Assembly (NCBI GenBank): GCA_045534575.1 | Contig: JAZSJZ010000004.1 | Span: 124,001-188,000 of the forward strand | Origin: UBA4636 sp045534575 | GTDB taxonomy: Bacteria > Bacillota > Clostridia > Christensenellales > Borkfalkiaceae | Length of the DNA stretch: 64,000 bases | Direction: 5' to 3' | In this document: positions 41,974 to 50,473 of the stretch, one piece after another | Layout: the number at the start of each line of letters is the position of its first letter | How positions within the stretch are numbered: the stretch's first letter is position 1 | The notes under the pieces: generated by a model | Databases searched by the model: none | Told to the model about the DNA's origin: nothing | What the model saw: only the letters and a program-made list of their open reading frames with translations | Made by a program: the position numbers and the translations under genes

Positions 41974-42708
41974 TTAGTCGTCATCATTAAAAAATGCTTC
42001 TTGCATAACTTTTTTATCGTTTGGTTTGAAAAAGAGAAAAATAACAAAAACGATGGTAAGAAGTATTAGAGCAATAACGATAACTTGTTCGGTTGAAATT
42101 GTAGATGCGCTACTAGGGTTTTGATTTTCGTTTACCGATACTGAAGTTTGATTGTTTGAAGAAGTGTCTATCGTTGGTTCAACGTAGTCTTTATGGTGGG
42201 GGATTGTGAATTGATTAAACGCAGATTTCCGCGCATAGCCCACGTAGCCTTGAGAATAAACGTAAACGTAACTCTCGCCACTAAAGGTTATTTCGCCATA
42301 GTAATAGGCTAAAGAGTTAACCGAAAGAACTGTTTTTGGCGTTAAGTTTAAAAGATCGCTAAACAAAACTTCATCACTATTTAGCGTTAAACAAGTTTTT
42401 GGGCTAGGACTATCTGGTGTGAACGAAACAAATTCTAGATTTATGTTTTCAACGTAGCCTTCAACTTTAGGTAAGTTTTCGTTAGAATTCATATAAATAA
42501 CGCGTGAATAATCAGTAAAAATCTCAACAACTTTAACAAAATACGTTTTTGGTAGGTTGAATTTTACGATTGAAAGGCTAGAATCGGCATAAAACGGAGC
42601 GCTATCGTTTGATATCATAGCATAGTCATACCGCACATTAGCAAAAGTTATTTTATTTTGTGGCATTAAAAATATTAATGCAATTAAAACAAAGATAAAT
42701 TTCTTCAT
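41974..42708 (-). CDS. Secreted, C-terminally anchored SH3-like protein
   Basis: Function unknown. From the ATG at 42708 the 244-aa product has a signal peptide (KKFIFVLIALIFLMPQNKITFA). About 150 residues of two SH3-like modules follow (SAPFYADSSLSIVKFNLPKTYFVKVVEIF... and YGEITFSGESYVYVYSQGYVGYARKSAF). Then come an Asn/Ser-rich linker, one membrane helix (QVIVIALILLTIVFVIFLFF) and a cytoplasmic tail ending in DDD. It has the same order of elements as the end of the 814-aa protein at 38633-41077, so the two look like relatives. An in-frame ATG at 42717 is the alternative start; neither has a good ribosome site. It sits against the orientation of the phage cassette. Confidence 0.55.
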   Translation of the reverse strand: MKKFIFVLIALIFLMPQNKITFANVRYDYAMISNDSAPFYADSSLSIVKFNLPKTYFVKVVEIFTDYSRVIYMNSNENLPKVEGYVENINLEFVSFTPDSPSPKTCLTLNSDEVLFSDLLNLTPKTVLSVNSLAYYYGEITFSGESYVYVYSQGYVGYARKSAFNQFTIPHHKDYVEPTIDTSSNNQTSVSVNENQNPSSASTISTEQVIVIALILLTIVFVIFLFFKPNDKKVMQEAFFNDDD

Positions 42709-42784
42709 AGTAAACATTATTATAAAGTTTATCGAAATGAGATTTTTAAGAAAAAATAGGAAATTTAGTAAAGGTTTGTCAAAA

Positions 42785-44197
42785 ATGAGGGAGATTGTAG
42801 AAAAAATTATCGAGATAGAAGAAATTCAGCGAAAAAGAAAAGATGAAGATAATCTTGCAAATTATAACAAGGGCAAGAAAAAACACAAAAAGCAAATAGA
42901 GTTTCATAAATGCAAAAAGAAAAATCGGTGGGTTTTTGGCGGAAACAGAAGTGGAAAAACTGAGTGCGGTGCGGTTGAAGCAATTTACTTAGCAAGGGGA
43001 ATTCACCCTTACAAAAAAAATAAGAATAACGTGTTTGGTTGGGTTGTTTCGCTATCGTCTCAAGTGCAAAGGGACGTTGCTCAAAAAAAGATTTTGCACT
43101 ACCTTCGAAAAGACTTTATTCACGATATTATTATGGCTGAAGGTAGGAAAGATAGCCCCGAAAACGGTGTTATAGACCAACTTATTATTAAAAATGCGTT
43201 TGGAGGGCTATCAACTATCGGCTTTAAAAGTTGCGATCAGGGGCGAGAAAAATTTCAAGGCTCGTCGCTAGATTTTGTGTGGTTTGACGAAGAACCGCCT
43301 AAAGATATTTACGAAGAGTGCAAAATGAGAGTTTTAGATAGAAACGGCGAAATTTTTGGTACGATGACACCGCTTAAGGGCTTGACCTTTATTTACGACG
43401 AAATTTATATGAATAAATTTAACTCACCCGAAGTTTGGTATGAGTTTATGGAGTGGGCAGATAACCCGTATCTTGATAAAAAGGAAGTTAAGAAGTTAAC
43501 GGAGAGTTTATCTAGCGAGCAGTTAGAATCGAGAAGATACGGAAGATTTAGTTCAAATAGCGGTTTGGTATATCGTGAGTTTGACGAAAACGTGCATGTT
43601 ATTGAGCCGTTCAAAGTGCCAAAAGAGTGGTATAACAACTTGTCTATTGACCCCGGGCTTAACAACCCACTATCTTGCCATTTTTATGCCGTTGATTTTG
43701 ACGACAACGTTTACGTTATCGCCGAGCATTATGAAAAGGGCAAAGAAGTATCGTATCACGCAGAAAAAATAAAAGAAATTTGCGATAGCCTCGACTGGAA
43801 AAGAGATAGTTTTGGCAGAATTTCTAGCCTTATTGATAGTGCGTCTAACCAAAGAACGCTTTCATCTTCGAAATCGGTAGCCGAACTGTTTTTAGAAAAC
43901 GGAATTAACGTGAACACAAAGGTTAATAAAGATATGTTTTCGGGGATTGCAAGAGTTAAGGAATATTTAAAGGCGAAAAAATTGTTCGTTTTTAAAAATT
44001 GCCCGAATATGATTAGGGAATTTAAGGGCTATTATTGGGGAAAAGACGATAGCCCCATTAAGCGAGATGACCACGCGATGGACGAGCTTAGATATTATTT
44101 AATGACAAGACCGAAAAGCGATAGGCAACAAGTGCCTAAAACTTCGGTTCAAAAGGACAAGGAGAGGCTTATGAGAAAATTAAAACGAGGAGGATAA
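42785..44197 (+). CDS. terL: Phage terminase large subunit
   Basis: ATP-driven motor and nuclease that packages DNA into proheads. The Walker A loop is RWVFGGNRSGKTECGAVEA (~47-65 from this start) and the Walker B is SLDFVWFDEEPP (~165-176). A GTMTPLKGLTFIYDE coupling motif lies at ~192-206. The C-terminal RNase-H-like nuclease has SIDPGLNNPLSCHFYAVD, a second acidic cluster SLIDSAS, and KRDDHAMDELRYYLMT near the end. The length of ~470 aa is normal. An upstream in-frame ATG at 42737 has no ribosome site, and AAAGG at 42770-42774 supports the start at 42785. The frame is intact, so the motor could be functional. Confidence 0.9.
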   Translation: MREIVEKIIEIEEIQRKRKDEDNLANYNKGKKKHKKQIEFHKCKKKNRWVFGGNRSGKTECGAVEAIYLARGIHPYKKNKNNVFGWVVSLSSQVQRDVAQKKILHYLRKDFIHDIIMAEGRKDSPENGVIDQLIIKNAFGGLSTIGFKSCDQGREKFQGSSLDFVWFDEEPPKDIYEECKMRVLDRNGEIFGTMTPLKGLTFIYDEIYMNKFNSPEVWYEFMEWADNPYLDKKEVKKLTESLSSEQLESRRYGRFSSNSGLVYREFDENVHVIEPFKVPKEWYNNLSIDPGLNNPLSCHFYAVDFDDNVYVIAEHYEKGKEVSYHAEKIKEICDSLDWKRDSFGRISSLIDSASNQRTLSSSKSVAELFLENGINVNTKVNKDMFSGIARVKEYLKAKKLFVFKNCPNMIREFKGYYWGKDDSPIKRDDHAMDELRYYLMTRPKSDRQQVPKTSVQKDKERLMRKLKRGG

Positions 44198-44198
44198 C

Positions 44199-44483
44199 GT
44201 GAAAGATGGGCTAGAAAAGAAAATAAAAAATGCGCTTGCTAAAAAGGCGGTTGGTTACGAATCTAAAGAGGTGGTTGAAGAGTATCAAGAAGAAGACGGC
44301 ACTTTAAAACTTACTAAAAAGAAGGTAACAAAAAAACACGTTCCGCCAGACTATCAAGCGGCAAAAATAATTCTTGATGAAATTCATATGAATAAGCCGT
44401 TGAAAGCCTTAACCGACGAGGAGTTAGAAAAAGAAAAATTAAGGCTTTTAAAATTGTTAAAGGAGGAGAAAAATGAAGATTGA
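44199..44483 (+). CDS. TerS-like C-terminal fragment, 94 aa
   Basis: Short, highly charged protein. The middle part GTLKLTKKKVTKKHVPPDYQAAKIILDE resembles the (K/R)-x-x-x-K-H-(V/I)-PPD-x-x-A motif near the C-terminus of many phage terminase small subunits. The N-terminal helix-turn-helix that binds pac/cos DNA is not present. It starts at GTG, six bases after GAGGAGG and two bases after the terL stop. Downstream of terL is an unusual place for terS. It could be a reduced packaging adaptor or only the oligomerisation part of one; the resemblance is from memory. Confidence 0.5.
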   Translation: MKDGLEKKIKNALAKKAVGYESKEVVEEYQEEDGTLKLTKKKVTKKHVPPDYQAAKIILDEIHMNKPLKALTDEELEKEKLRLLKLLKEEKNED

Positions 44484-44655
44484 AAAATCAAAAATCAAAA
44501 TCGTTTGTGATATGCCTTGTGGCGCTTTATCGACCTATAGGCTGACTTTTGATAAAAATCAAGGCGAAATTCATCTTTGTGAAGATTGTTTTTTAGAACT
44601 TAAAAAAGCAATCTTAAAGGAGGAAAAAAGTGAAAAAAGATTTAAAAAAGTTTAA
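44473..44655 (+). CDS. Small zinc-ribbon-like protein in the phage cassette
   Basis: A 60-aa protein with CDMPC (Cys12, Cys16) and CEDC (Cys36, Cys39) spaced by about 20 residues, a layout that could bind one zinc. The remainder is Lys/Glu-rich. It overlaps the previous gene by 11 bp and the portal gene by 26 bp, with AAAGGAGGAG just before the ATG, so it is likely translated. No family recognised; similar small Cys-rich ORFs between terminase and portal genes are common in Clostridia phages. Confidence 0.65.
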   Translation: MKIEKSKIKIVCDMPCGALSTYRLTFDKNQGEIHLCEDCFLELKKAILKEEKSEKRFKKV

Positions 44656-46537
44656 GGAAGAAATTGTTGCGGAAATCAAAAGAGATTTTGAAAAACGAAG
44701 AGAAGACAGGCGTTTTTTGGAAAGGCAATGGAACTTAAACGCTAACTTTCTTATGGGAAATCAATACTGCCAAGTTGCGCCAAACGGCGAAGTTAGAGAT
44801 GAAGATAGCGATTTTTATTGGCAAAACAGAAACGTTTATAACCACGTTGCGCCTATTGTTGAAACGAGGCTTGCAAAGTTATCTAGAGTGCGCCCTGCTA
44901 TGAGCGTTAGAGCGGTTGGGGGCGAAGAGCGAGATTTAAAAACTGCAAAAATTTCATCGAACGTGTTAAACGCAACTTGCAACAGAATTGATTTGGGAAG
45001 CATTATTGCAAAGGTTACTTTATGGGCTGAAACGTGTGGCTCTGCGTTTTATAAAGTTGTTTGGAACGACAAAGAAGGTAAGGTTTTAGGTAATGTTGAC
45101 GGAGTGAGTGTTACTGAGGGCGACGTTGACGTTCTTGCCGTTTCGCCATACGAAATTTTCCCGGAGAGTTTGTTCCGCCAAGACTTAGCCGAGCAAAAAA
45201 GTTTAATCCATGCAAGGGCTGTTAGCGTTGACGATATCGAAGCCGTTTACGGCGTTAGAGTAAAAGGCGAAGAGATAGACGTTTTCAGTCTTGATAGTTC
45301 TTCTAAAGGCGGTGCGATTTTAACTAATGCACAAACGAACAAAACTGTAGGTAACTGCGCTATTTTAATTGAAAAATACGAAAGACCGACCATTGCGCAT
45401 CCTAACGGAAGATTAACTATCGTTGCGGGCGACGAACTCTTATTCGTTGGAGATTTGCCATACGTGAACGGCGCAAACGATAAGCGCGATTTTCCTTTCG
45501 TTAAGCAAGACTGCATAGCGCAAGCGGGAATGTTTTTCGGTGCGTCGGTAATAGAGCGAGTAATTCCCGTGCAAAGAGCGTATAACGCAGTTAAGAACCG
45601 CAAGCACGAGTTTTTAAACAGAGTAAGCGTTGGCGTTTTAACGGTTGAGGACGGCTCGTGCGATACCGATATGCTAACGGAAGAAGGGCTTCAACCGGGC
45701 AAGGTTATTGTTTATAGGCAAGGAAGTCAACCGCCACGTATGATGCAAGCGCAAAGTGTTCCGCTTGATTTTACTTACGAAGAAGAAAGATTAACAAATG
45801 AATTTGTAACGGTCAGTGGCGTTAGCGAAGTTTCTAGAAATTCGCTAATTCCTACTAATATTACTAGTGGTGTTGCAATTCAACTTCTTATCGAGCAAGA
45901 CGAAACGAGGCTTTCAATTACCGCAGAGAACGCAAAAACGGCAATAAAATTCGTGGCAAAGCAGATAATTAGGCTGTTTAAGCAGTTTGCAACGCAAACG
46001 AGGATGATGAAAATCGTTGGCGATAACAAAACGGCAGAATTATTCTACTTTAATTCTAGCGATATCACCAGCGACGACGTTGTGTTCGATACCGAAAACG
46101 AGTTATCTAACACACCAGCGCAAAAGAAGAACGCCGTTTTAGAACTTCTTCAAGCGGGGCTTTTAACCGAAAGCGACGGCACGCTAAATTCTAGAACGAA
46201 AGCAAAACTTTTAGAAATTTTAGGCTACGGCACGCTTGATAACACACAAGATTTAACCAATCTTCATATTTCTAGGGCTAGCGAAGAAAATCTCACTGTT
46301 TTAGAAGGTATTGAGGTTGAAGATTACGACGACCACGACGTGCATATTTTAGAGCACACGAGATATCTTTTATCGGGTGAGATAAATTCGTTAAAGAAAA
46401 AAGATGAAACTAAAAAACTTTTGGCTGAGCATATTGCAAAGCACAAAAAAACGCAACTTTCCATTTTAAGCGAGGAGCAAACGATTGCAAACGCTTTAAT
46501 GGGGAAAGGGCAAGAAAATTTAAAGGAAAATGAGTAA
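44630..46537 (+). CDS. Phage portal protein (P22-like)
   Basis: Predicted dodecameric portal through which DNA enters and leaves the head. The 635 aa are in the size range of P22-type portals. An N-terminal RRFLERQWNLNANFLMGNQYC and QNRNVYNHVAPIVETRLAKLSRVRPAMSVRA segment (~60-95) is characteristic, followed by LWAETCGSAFYKVVWN and SPYEIFPES. In the stem and tunnel region is the QRAYNAVKNRKHEFLNRVSVGVL segment and a conserved VTVSGVSEVSRNSLIPTNITSGVAIQLLIEQD block (~395-426). The C-terminal ~100 residues are charged helices, as in P22 barrels. It starts at GTG, six bases after AAAGGAGG. Confidence 0.87.
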   Translation: MKKDLKKFKEEIVAEIKRDFEKRREDRRFLERQWNLNANFLMGNQYCQVAPNGEVRDEDSDFYWQNRNVYNHVAPIVETRLAKLSRVRPAMSVRAVGGEERDLKTAKISSNVLNATCNRIDLGSIIAKVTLWAETCGSAFYKVVWNDKEGKVLGNVDGVSVTEGDVDVLAVSPYEIFPESLFRQDLAEQKSLIHARAVSVDDIEAVYGVRVKGEEIDVFSLDSSSKGGAILTNAQTNKTVGNCAILIEKYERPTIAHPNGRLTIVAGDELLFVGDLPYVNGANDKRDFPFVKQDCIAQAGMFFGASVIERVIPVQRAYNAVKNRKHEFLNRVSVGVLTVEDGSCDTDMLTEEGLQPGKVIVYRQGSQPPRMMQAQSVPLDFTYEEERLTNEFVTVSGVSEVSRNSLIPTNITSGVAIQLLIEQDETRLSITAENAKTAIKFVAKQIIRLFKQFATQTRMMKIVGDNKTAELFYFNSSDITSDDVVFDTENELSNTPAQKKNAVLELLQAGLLTESDGTLNSRTKAKLLEILGYGTLDNTQDLTNLHISRASEENLTVLEGIEVEDYDDHDVHILEHTRYLLSGEINSLKKKDETKKLLAEHIAKHKKTQLSILSEEQTIANALMGKGQENLKENE

Positions 46538-46551
46538 GGAGGGGAGATAAA

Positions 46552-47193
46552 ATGAAAAAGGAAAATGAGAAAATTGAAAATTCCTTGCAAACTACAGCGG
46601 TAGAAGTGGGCGAAACGGTGGAAAGTTCGCCAAAAGATGAGGGCAAGAGCGAATATTTAATTTCATTAACTAAGTTTAAAGACGTGGAATCTCTCATAAA
46701 AGCCTACGGCTCGCTTGAGGCTGAATTTACCAAACGCTGTCAAAAACTCAAGGAGCTTGAGAAGGAAAATCTTGAACTTAAAGCGACTATTGAAGAAAAG
46801 GCGAAAGCCCCTTTAAATATTAGCCAAGAACAAGCACTTACTAAAACAACGGAGGAGTTTTTTAGTGAACATCCTCTAGCAAACGCCCAAAAAGAAGTTT
46901 TAATCAAAGACTTTGGTTATTTAGGCGACGTGAATACGCTAAACGATGCGTATATCAAATTCCTAGAAGAAAAGGCTTTAGAGGAAAAACCAATCGGCAA
47001 GGACGAGTTGATGAGTCAAATCGAGGGAACGACGATTAAAGACGAAATTATCCGCTCGTATCTTTCAACCTATCTAGAAGGGCAAAAAGCAAAGTTCGTG
47101 GGTGGCGGTGAGATAGTTTTATATCCACCGGACAAGCCCAAAACTATGCAAGAAGCAAACGCTCTTGCAAAAAAAATTATCAAAATTAGATAG
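46552..47193 (+). CDS. Putative phage scaffolding protein
   Basis: No sequence family recognised with certainty. The 213-aa protein is acidic at the N-terminus and has a coiled-coil stretch (ESLIKAYGSLEAEFTKRCQKLKELEKENLELKATIEEKAKA, ~50-92). Helical segments and a short basic end (ANALAKKIIKIR) follow. This composition and its place between portal and coat genes are those of scaffolding proteins, which guide coat assembly and then leave the prohead. A strong AAGGAGGGGAG lies before the ATG. Confidence 0.65.
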   Translation: MKKENEKIENSLQTTAVEVGETVESSPKDEGKSEYLISLTKFKDVESLIKAYGSLEAEFTKRCQKLKELEKENLELKATIEEKAKAPLNISQEQALTKTTEEFFSEHPLANAQKEVLIKDFGYLGDVNTLNDAYIKFLEEKALEEKPIGKDELMSQIEGTTIKDEIIRSYLSTYLEGQKAKFVGGGEIVLYPPDKPKTMQEANALAKKIIKIR

Positions 47194-47204
47194 AAAAGGA
47201 GAAA

Positions 47205-48380
47205 ATGATGGTAACAATGTCAAGTGCGGATAACGCACTAAAAACTTTATATCTTGGCGTGGTAACCGAGCAAATCAACACAAACTCGAACCCACTTCTT
47301 GCCAAGATTAAACAATCTACCCAAGACGTTTGGGGTAAAGAAATTAAACGTCTTGCTCAATACGGCATTAACGGCGGTATTGGCGCAGGCACTGAAACGG
47401 GAAATCTTCCTTCGGCTGCTGGCAACAACTACGAACAATTCACGTTGAGCCTAAAGAATTTATACGGCACTATTGAACTTTCGGACAAGGCAATTAGAGC
47501 AAGTGAAAATTCAGCGGGTGCGTTCGTAAACCTTTTAAACGCTGAAATGGAAGGTCTTTTAAAGGCGTCTTCATTTAACTTTGGCAGAATGCTTTACGGC
47601 GACGGCACAGGCACTTTAGCAAAAGTTGTTTCGGTTGAGGGCAACAGCGCTATAGTTGATAGCGTTAAGAACTTAATCGAAGGCATCGTGGTTGATTTTA
47701 GAACGAGCGACGGCAATGAAATTTCTTCTGCAACCGCTCGCAGAATTACTGCAATCGATAGAGCAAACAAGACTATCACGGTAACTGGCACGGCTCTTTC
47801 GGCAGATGCTATTACTGAAGATTGCATCATCACCGTTCAAGGCTCGTATAATCAAGAAATCACCGGTCTTGGCGCAATTTTCAAATCAACTGGCGATCTT
47901 TACGGCTTATCTAGGGATACTCATAAATGGCTCGTGCCTTATATGAAAGACGGCGTTGGCGAAATTTCTGAAAACGTTATTCAAGAAGCCATTGACACTT
48001 TAGAAGAGAACGCTGGAAGCCAAGTAAACTTTATCGTTTGCTCGTCAGGGGTAAAGCGCGCGTTTATGAAGCACCTTGCAACCTATAAGAGAAACACTGA
48101 CTATATGGAACTTCAAGGTGGCTACAAGGCGCTCTCTTATAACGGTATTCCTATTATTTCCGACAGATTTTGTCCTGAGGGCACGATGTATTTACTAAAT
48201 ACTAACGACTTTACTTTGCATCAACTTTGCGATTGGAAGTGGTTAGAAGGCGAAGACGGAAAGGTGTTAAAGCAAATTGCAGGAACTCCTTCATACTCAG
48301 CGACTTTAGTTAAATATGCCGACCTTATCTGCGCAAAACCATGCGGTCAAGGTATGCTAACAGGTATTGTGGAAGCGTAA
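47205..48380 (+). CDS. Phage major capsid (coat) protein
   Basis: Predicted HK97-fold coat subunit. The 391-aa protein has NALKTLYLGVVTEQINTNSNPLLAKIKQST at the N-terminus, a GTETGNLPSAAGNNYEQFTLSLKNLYGTIELSDKAIRAS region (~65-103) and NFGRMLYGDGTGTLAKV. An inserted beta-rich domain (~140-205) has an ITAIDRANKTITVTG hairpin and is reminiscent of the I-domain insertions of P22-like coats. The C-terminal half has FIVCSSGVKRAFMKHL and YKALSYNGIPIISDRFCPEGTMYLLN, a typical capsid P-domain end. Two adjacent ATGs (47205, 47208) follow AAAGGAG; the second has better spacing. A terminator follows, as often for highly expressed coat genes. Confidence 0.87.
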   Translation: MMVTMSSADNALKTLYLGVVTEQINTNSNPLLAKIKQSTQDVWGKEIKRLAQYGINGGIGAGTETGNLPSAAGNNYEQFTLSLKNLYGTIELSDKAIRASENSAGAFVNLLNAEMEGLLKASSFNFGRMLYGDGTGTLAKVVSVEGNSAIVDSVKNLIEGIVVDFRTSDGNEISSATARRITAIDRANKTITVTGTALSADAITEDCIITVQGSYNQEITGLGAIFKSTGDLYGLSRDTHKWLVPYMKDGVGEISENVIQEAIDTLEENAGSQVNFIVCSSGVKRAFMKHLATYKRNTDYMELQGGYKALSYNGIPIISDRFCPEGTMYLLNTNDFTLHQLCDWKWLEGEDGKVLKQIAGTPSYSATLVKYADLICAKPCGQGMLTGIVEA

Positions 48381-48463
48381 AAACTTATTAAATTTATTAA
48401 AAAGTTAAATTGAGTTTTAAACGGCTAAATTAAAAAAATTAAAAAATTAGTCAAAAAAAATCT

Positions 48464-48497
48464 CCTCACCCTTTCACTTAGGGGTGAGGACGGTTTT
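48464..48497 (+). terminator. Terminator after the capsid gene
   Basis: Stem CCTCACCC/GGGTGAGG (48464-48471, 48482-48489) with a ten-base loop and a T-run. It would raise the ratio of coat to neck-protein transcripts. The rest of 48381-48463 is A+T-rich. Confidence 0.85.
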
Positions 48498-48512
48498 TTA
48501 AAGGGGGGTAAA

Positions 48513-49064
48513 ATGACGATAGGCGATATTTTATTTTACGTTGCTGACGTTTGCGGAAGAGAGGAACTAAAGGAAAAAATTAAAAGAAAAGAAGTCGATT
48601 TTGAAGATAGCGAAGTTGAGAAAATTTTATCTTGCTATAGCCTTCTTGTGGGCGAACTTTGCGATGAGATTGAACCGCTTGTAAGTTTTCAAGAACTAGA
48701 AAGTGATGACGGCAATTTCTATTATGAAAATTTTGAATTTCGACCAACTAAAATTTTAAAAGTTGAAGAAAACGGCGTAAATAAGAAATTCCAAAACCTT
48801 TTAACGCATTTAAAAACTGACGCTAAAAAAATTACCGTAACATACGAGCGCGCGCCTAAAAAACCAACGGCTTTAGAGGACGAGTGCGAATTTTCAAACG
48901 TATTTTCGTTGCGTGTTCTAGGTAGCGGTTTGGTTGCCGAATATTTCTTGACCATTGGGCTTTTCGATGAGGCGATAGTTTGGCGAAATAGATTTGAAGA
49001 TGCGATAAAAACTTATTCCATTAAGAAAAAGCGCAAAATTTTAAAACAAAGGGCGTGGCAATAA
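48513..49064 (+). CDS. Putative head-tail connector (gp4-like position)
   Basis: A 183-aa protein with an N-terminal helical part (TIGDILFYVADVCGREELKEKIKRKEV...ILSCYSLLVGELCDEI). A beta-rich middle (NFEFRPTKILKVEENG...KKITVTYERAP) and a helical C-terminal third with a basic end (IKKKRKILKQRAWQ) follow. The helix, beta-sandwich, helix layout and the place after the coat gene match head-completion/adaptor proteins of the P22 gp4 or gp6-like type, but no motif proves it. AAGGGGGG lies before the ATG. Its TAA overlaps the next ATG (TAATG). Confidence 0.55.
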   Translation: MTIGDILFYVADVCGREELKEKIKRKEVDFEDSEVEKILSCYSLLVGELCDEIEPLVSFQELESDDGNFYYENFEFRPTKILKVEENGVNKKFQNLLTHLKTDAKKITVTYERAPKKPTALEDECEFSNVFSLRVLGSGLVAEYFLTIGLFDEAIVWRNRFEDAIKTYSIKKKRKILKQRAWQ

Positions 49065-50464
49065 TGAAAATTCCAAAAAAGAAAAGTTTTAAAGTTAATC
49101 TGCACGATTTTTCGCTCGGCTTTGACGGCGGTGTTGACGAAAAACTAAGTTCTATAACACGCCCCGAAAAAAGTTTTAACTTTTCATTAAAATCAGGCGC
49201 ACTCAGCGACGGGTTTGGCGTTAAGCCGTTAGAGGTGAACGGAATAAAAATTGAACTTCCAAACGGCGTTTATGCTGTAAAAAGTTATTATAGACCGTTT
49301 TTTGATGAGGAAAAACAAGTTGACTATGACCATTTGTGCGTTTATGCAAGTGATAAAAATCTTTATGATTTTTCGCTTGTTGACGGAAGCGTTTGTGTGG
49401 TTGAAGGTTTGAGTTTTGAAAGCGCGCCCGTTGGCGTTAGTTACAAGTTGAACGGCGTTGACGTTTTGCTACTATCTAGCAAAAACGAGTTAATCGTTTA
49501 TGACGGCGAGAGTTTTTCTTCGCACTTTGCGCCTGAAGTTTCTTCAATGTGCGTGCATAACGAAAGGCTTTTTATCACGACGAAGGGCGAAGGCACGAGC
49601 CTTTGGTTTTCAACTTCGTTCGACCCAACTAATTGGTTCGTTTCTTTAGATGAGGCTGGCTTTATCGATTTTCAAGACGGGCTTGGTAAACTTTTAAAGG
49701 TTGTGTCTTTTTCGGGCTACGTTTATATTTTTAGAGAATTTGGAATAACTAGGCTTTATGCGCCTAACGACCAAACGGAGTTTTTTGCAACCAATATTCC
49801 ATGCGAAAGGGTGAAAATTTACGGCGAAAGCATAGCAAAAACGGGAAATTCTATTATTTATTTAACTGATAGTGGCTTTTACTCGTTTTCGGGAAGTTCC
49901 ACAAAAAAGATTGCAAACAGCATTAACGCTTACCTTTTTGAGATTTCAAAAAATCAAAACTTTGCTACTTATTTTGACGAAAAATATTATTGTCAAACAA
50001 CGTTTAAGTTTGAAGACAAAAAGGAAAAAGCCGTTGTTTGTTATGACGTGAAAACGGGCGATTGTTATCTTTTTAAAGGCAAGGAATTTTTGCATTTTGA
50101 AGCGGTGCACGAAAGCCTTTTAAACACGGTTGTGTTTATCGTAAAGGATGATAAAAGAATTGGCGTTTTAGATGACGTGGCTAGGGTTTTTGACGTAAAT
50201 CTTAACAAGATTTGGCAATCGAAAGCAAGCGATTTTAACTATGAAAAGCGAAAGGCTTTAACAAAAATTTCGTTTTATTTAAAAGGCTCGGCAAGTTTTA
50301 CTTTTTCAAGCGATGAGGGCGAAAAAACTTTTGTTGCAAGTGGTTCGGGTGAGTTTAAGGAAATTGTTGTTGGGCTATACGGCACGGAGTTTTGGGTTAG
50401 GGTTTTCTCTAAAGAGAAAAACGCTAAAATTTCAAAACTAACGCTTAACTTTAACTATTTTTAA
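49064..50464 (+). CDS. Beta-propeller-like phage neck protein (gp10/DNA-stabilisation type)
   Basis: Probably plugs or extends the portal after packaging, like P22 gp10. The 466-aa protein starts KIPKKKSFKVNLHDFSLGFDGGVDEKLSSI, and many phage neck proteins open with such a short 'ring' segment. It then shows repeated beta units (VYAVKSYYRPFF, NLYDFSLVDGSVCVVEG, ELIVYDGESFSSHF, RLFITTKGEGTSLWFS, VYIFREFGITRLYAP, IYLTDSGFYSFSGSS, CYDVKTGDCYLFKG) spaced like propeller blades. The start is the ATG coupled to the previous stop (TAATG); a GTG three codons upstream is possible. Family call from fold pattern and gene order. Confidence 0.55.
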   Translation: MKIPKKKSFKVNLHDFSLGFDGGVDEKLSSITRPEKSFNFSLKSGALSDGFGVKPLEVNGIKIELPNGVYAVKSYYRPFFDEEKQVDYDHLCVYASDKNLYDFSLVDGSVCVVEGLSFESAPVGVSYKLNGVDVLLLSSKNELIVYDGESFSSHFAPEVSSMCVHNERLFITTKGEGTSLWFSTSFDPTNWFVSLDEAGFIDFQDGLGKLLKVVSFSGYVYIFREFGITRLYAPNDQTEFFATNIPCERVKIYGESIAKTGNSIIYLTDSGFYSFSGSSTKKIANSINAYLFEISKNQNFATYFDEKYYCQTTFKFEDKKEKAVVCYDVKTGDCYLFKGKEFLHFEAVHESLLNTVVFIVKDDKRIGVLDDVARVFDVNLNKIWQSKASDFNYEKRKALTKISFYLKGSASFTFSSDEGEKTFVASGSGEFKEIVVGLYGTEFWVRVFSKEKNAKISKLTLNFNYF

Positions 50465-50473
50465 GGAGGAAAG

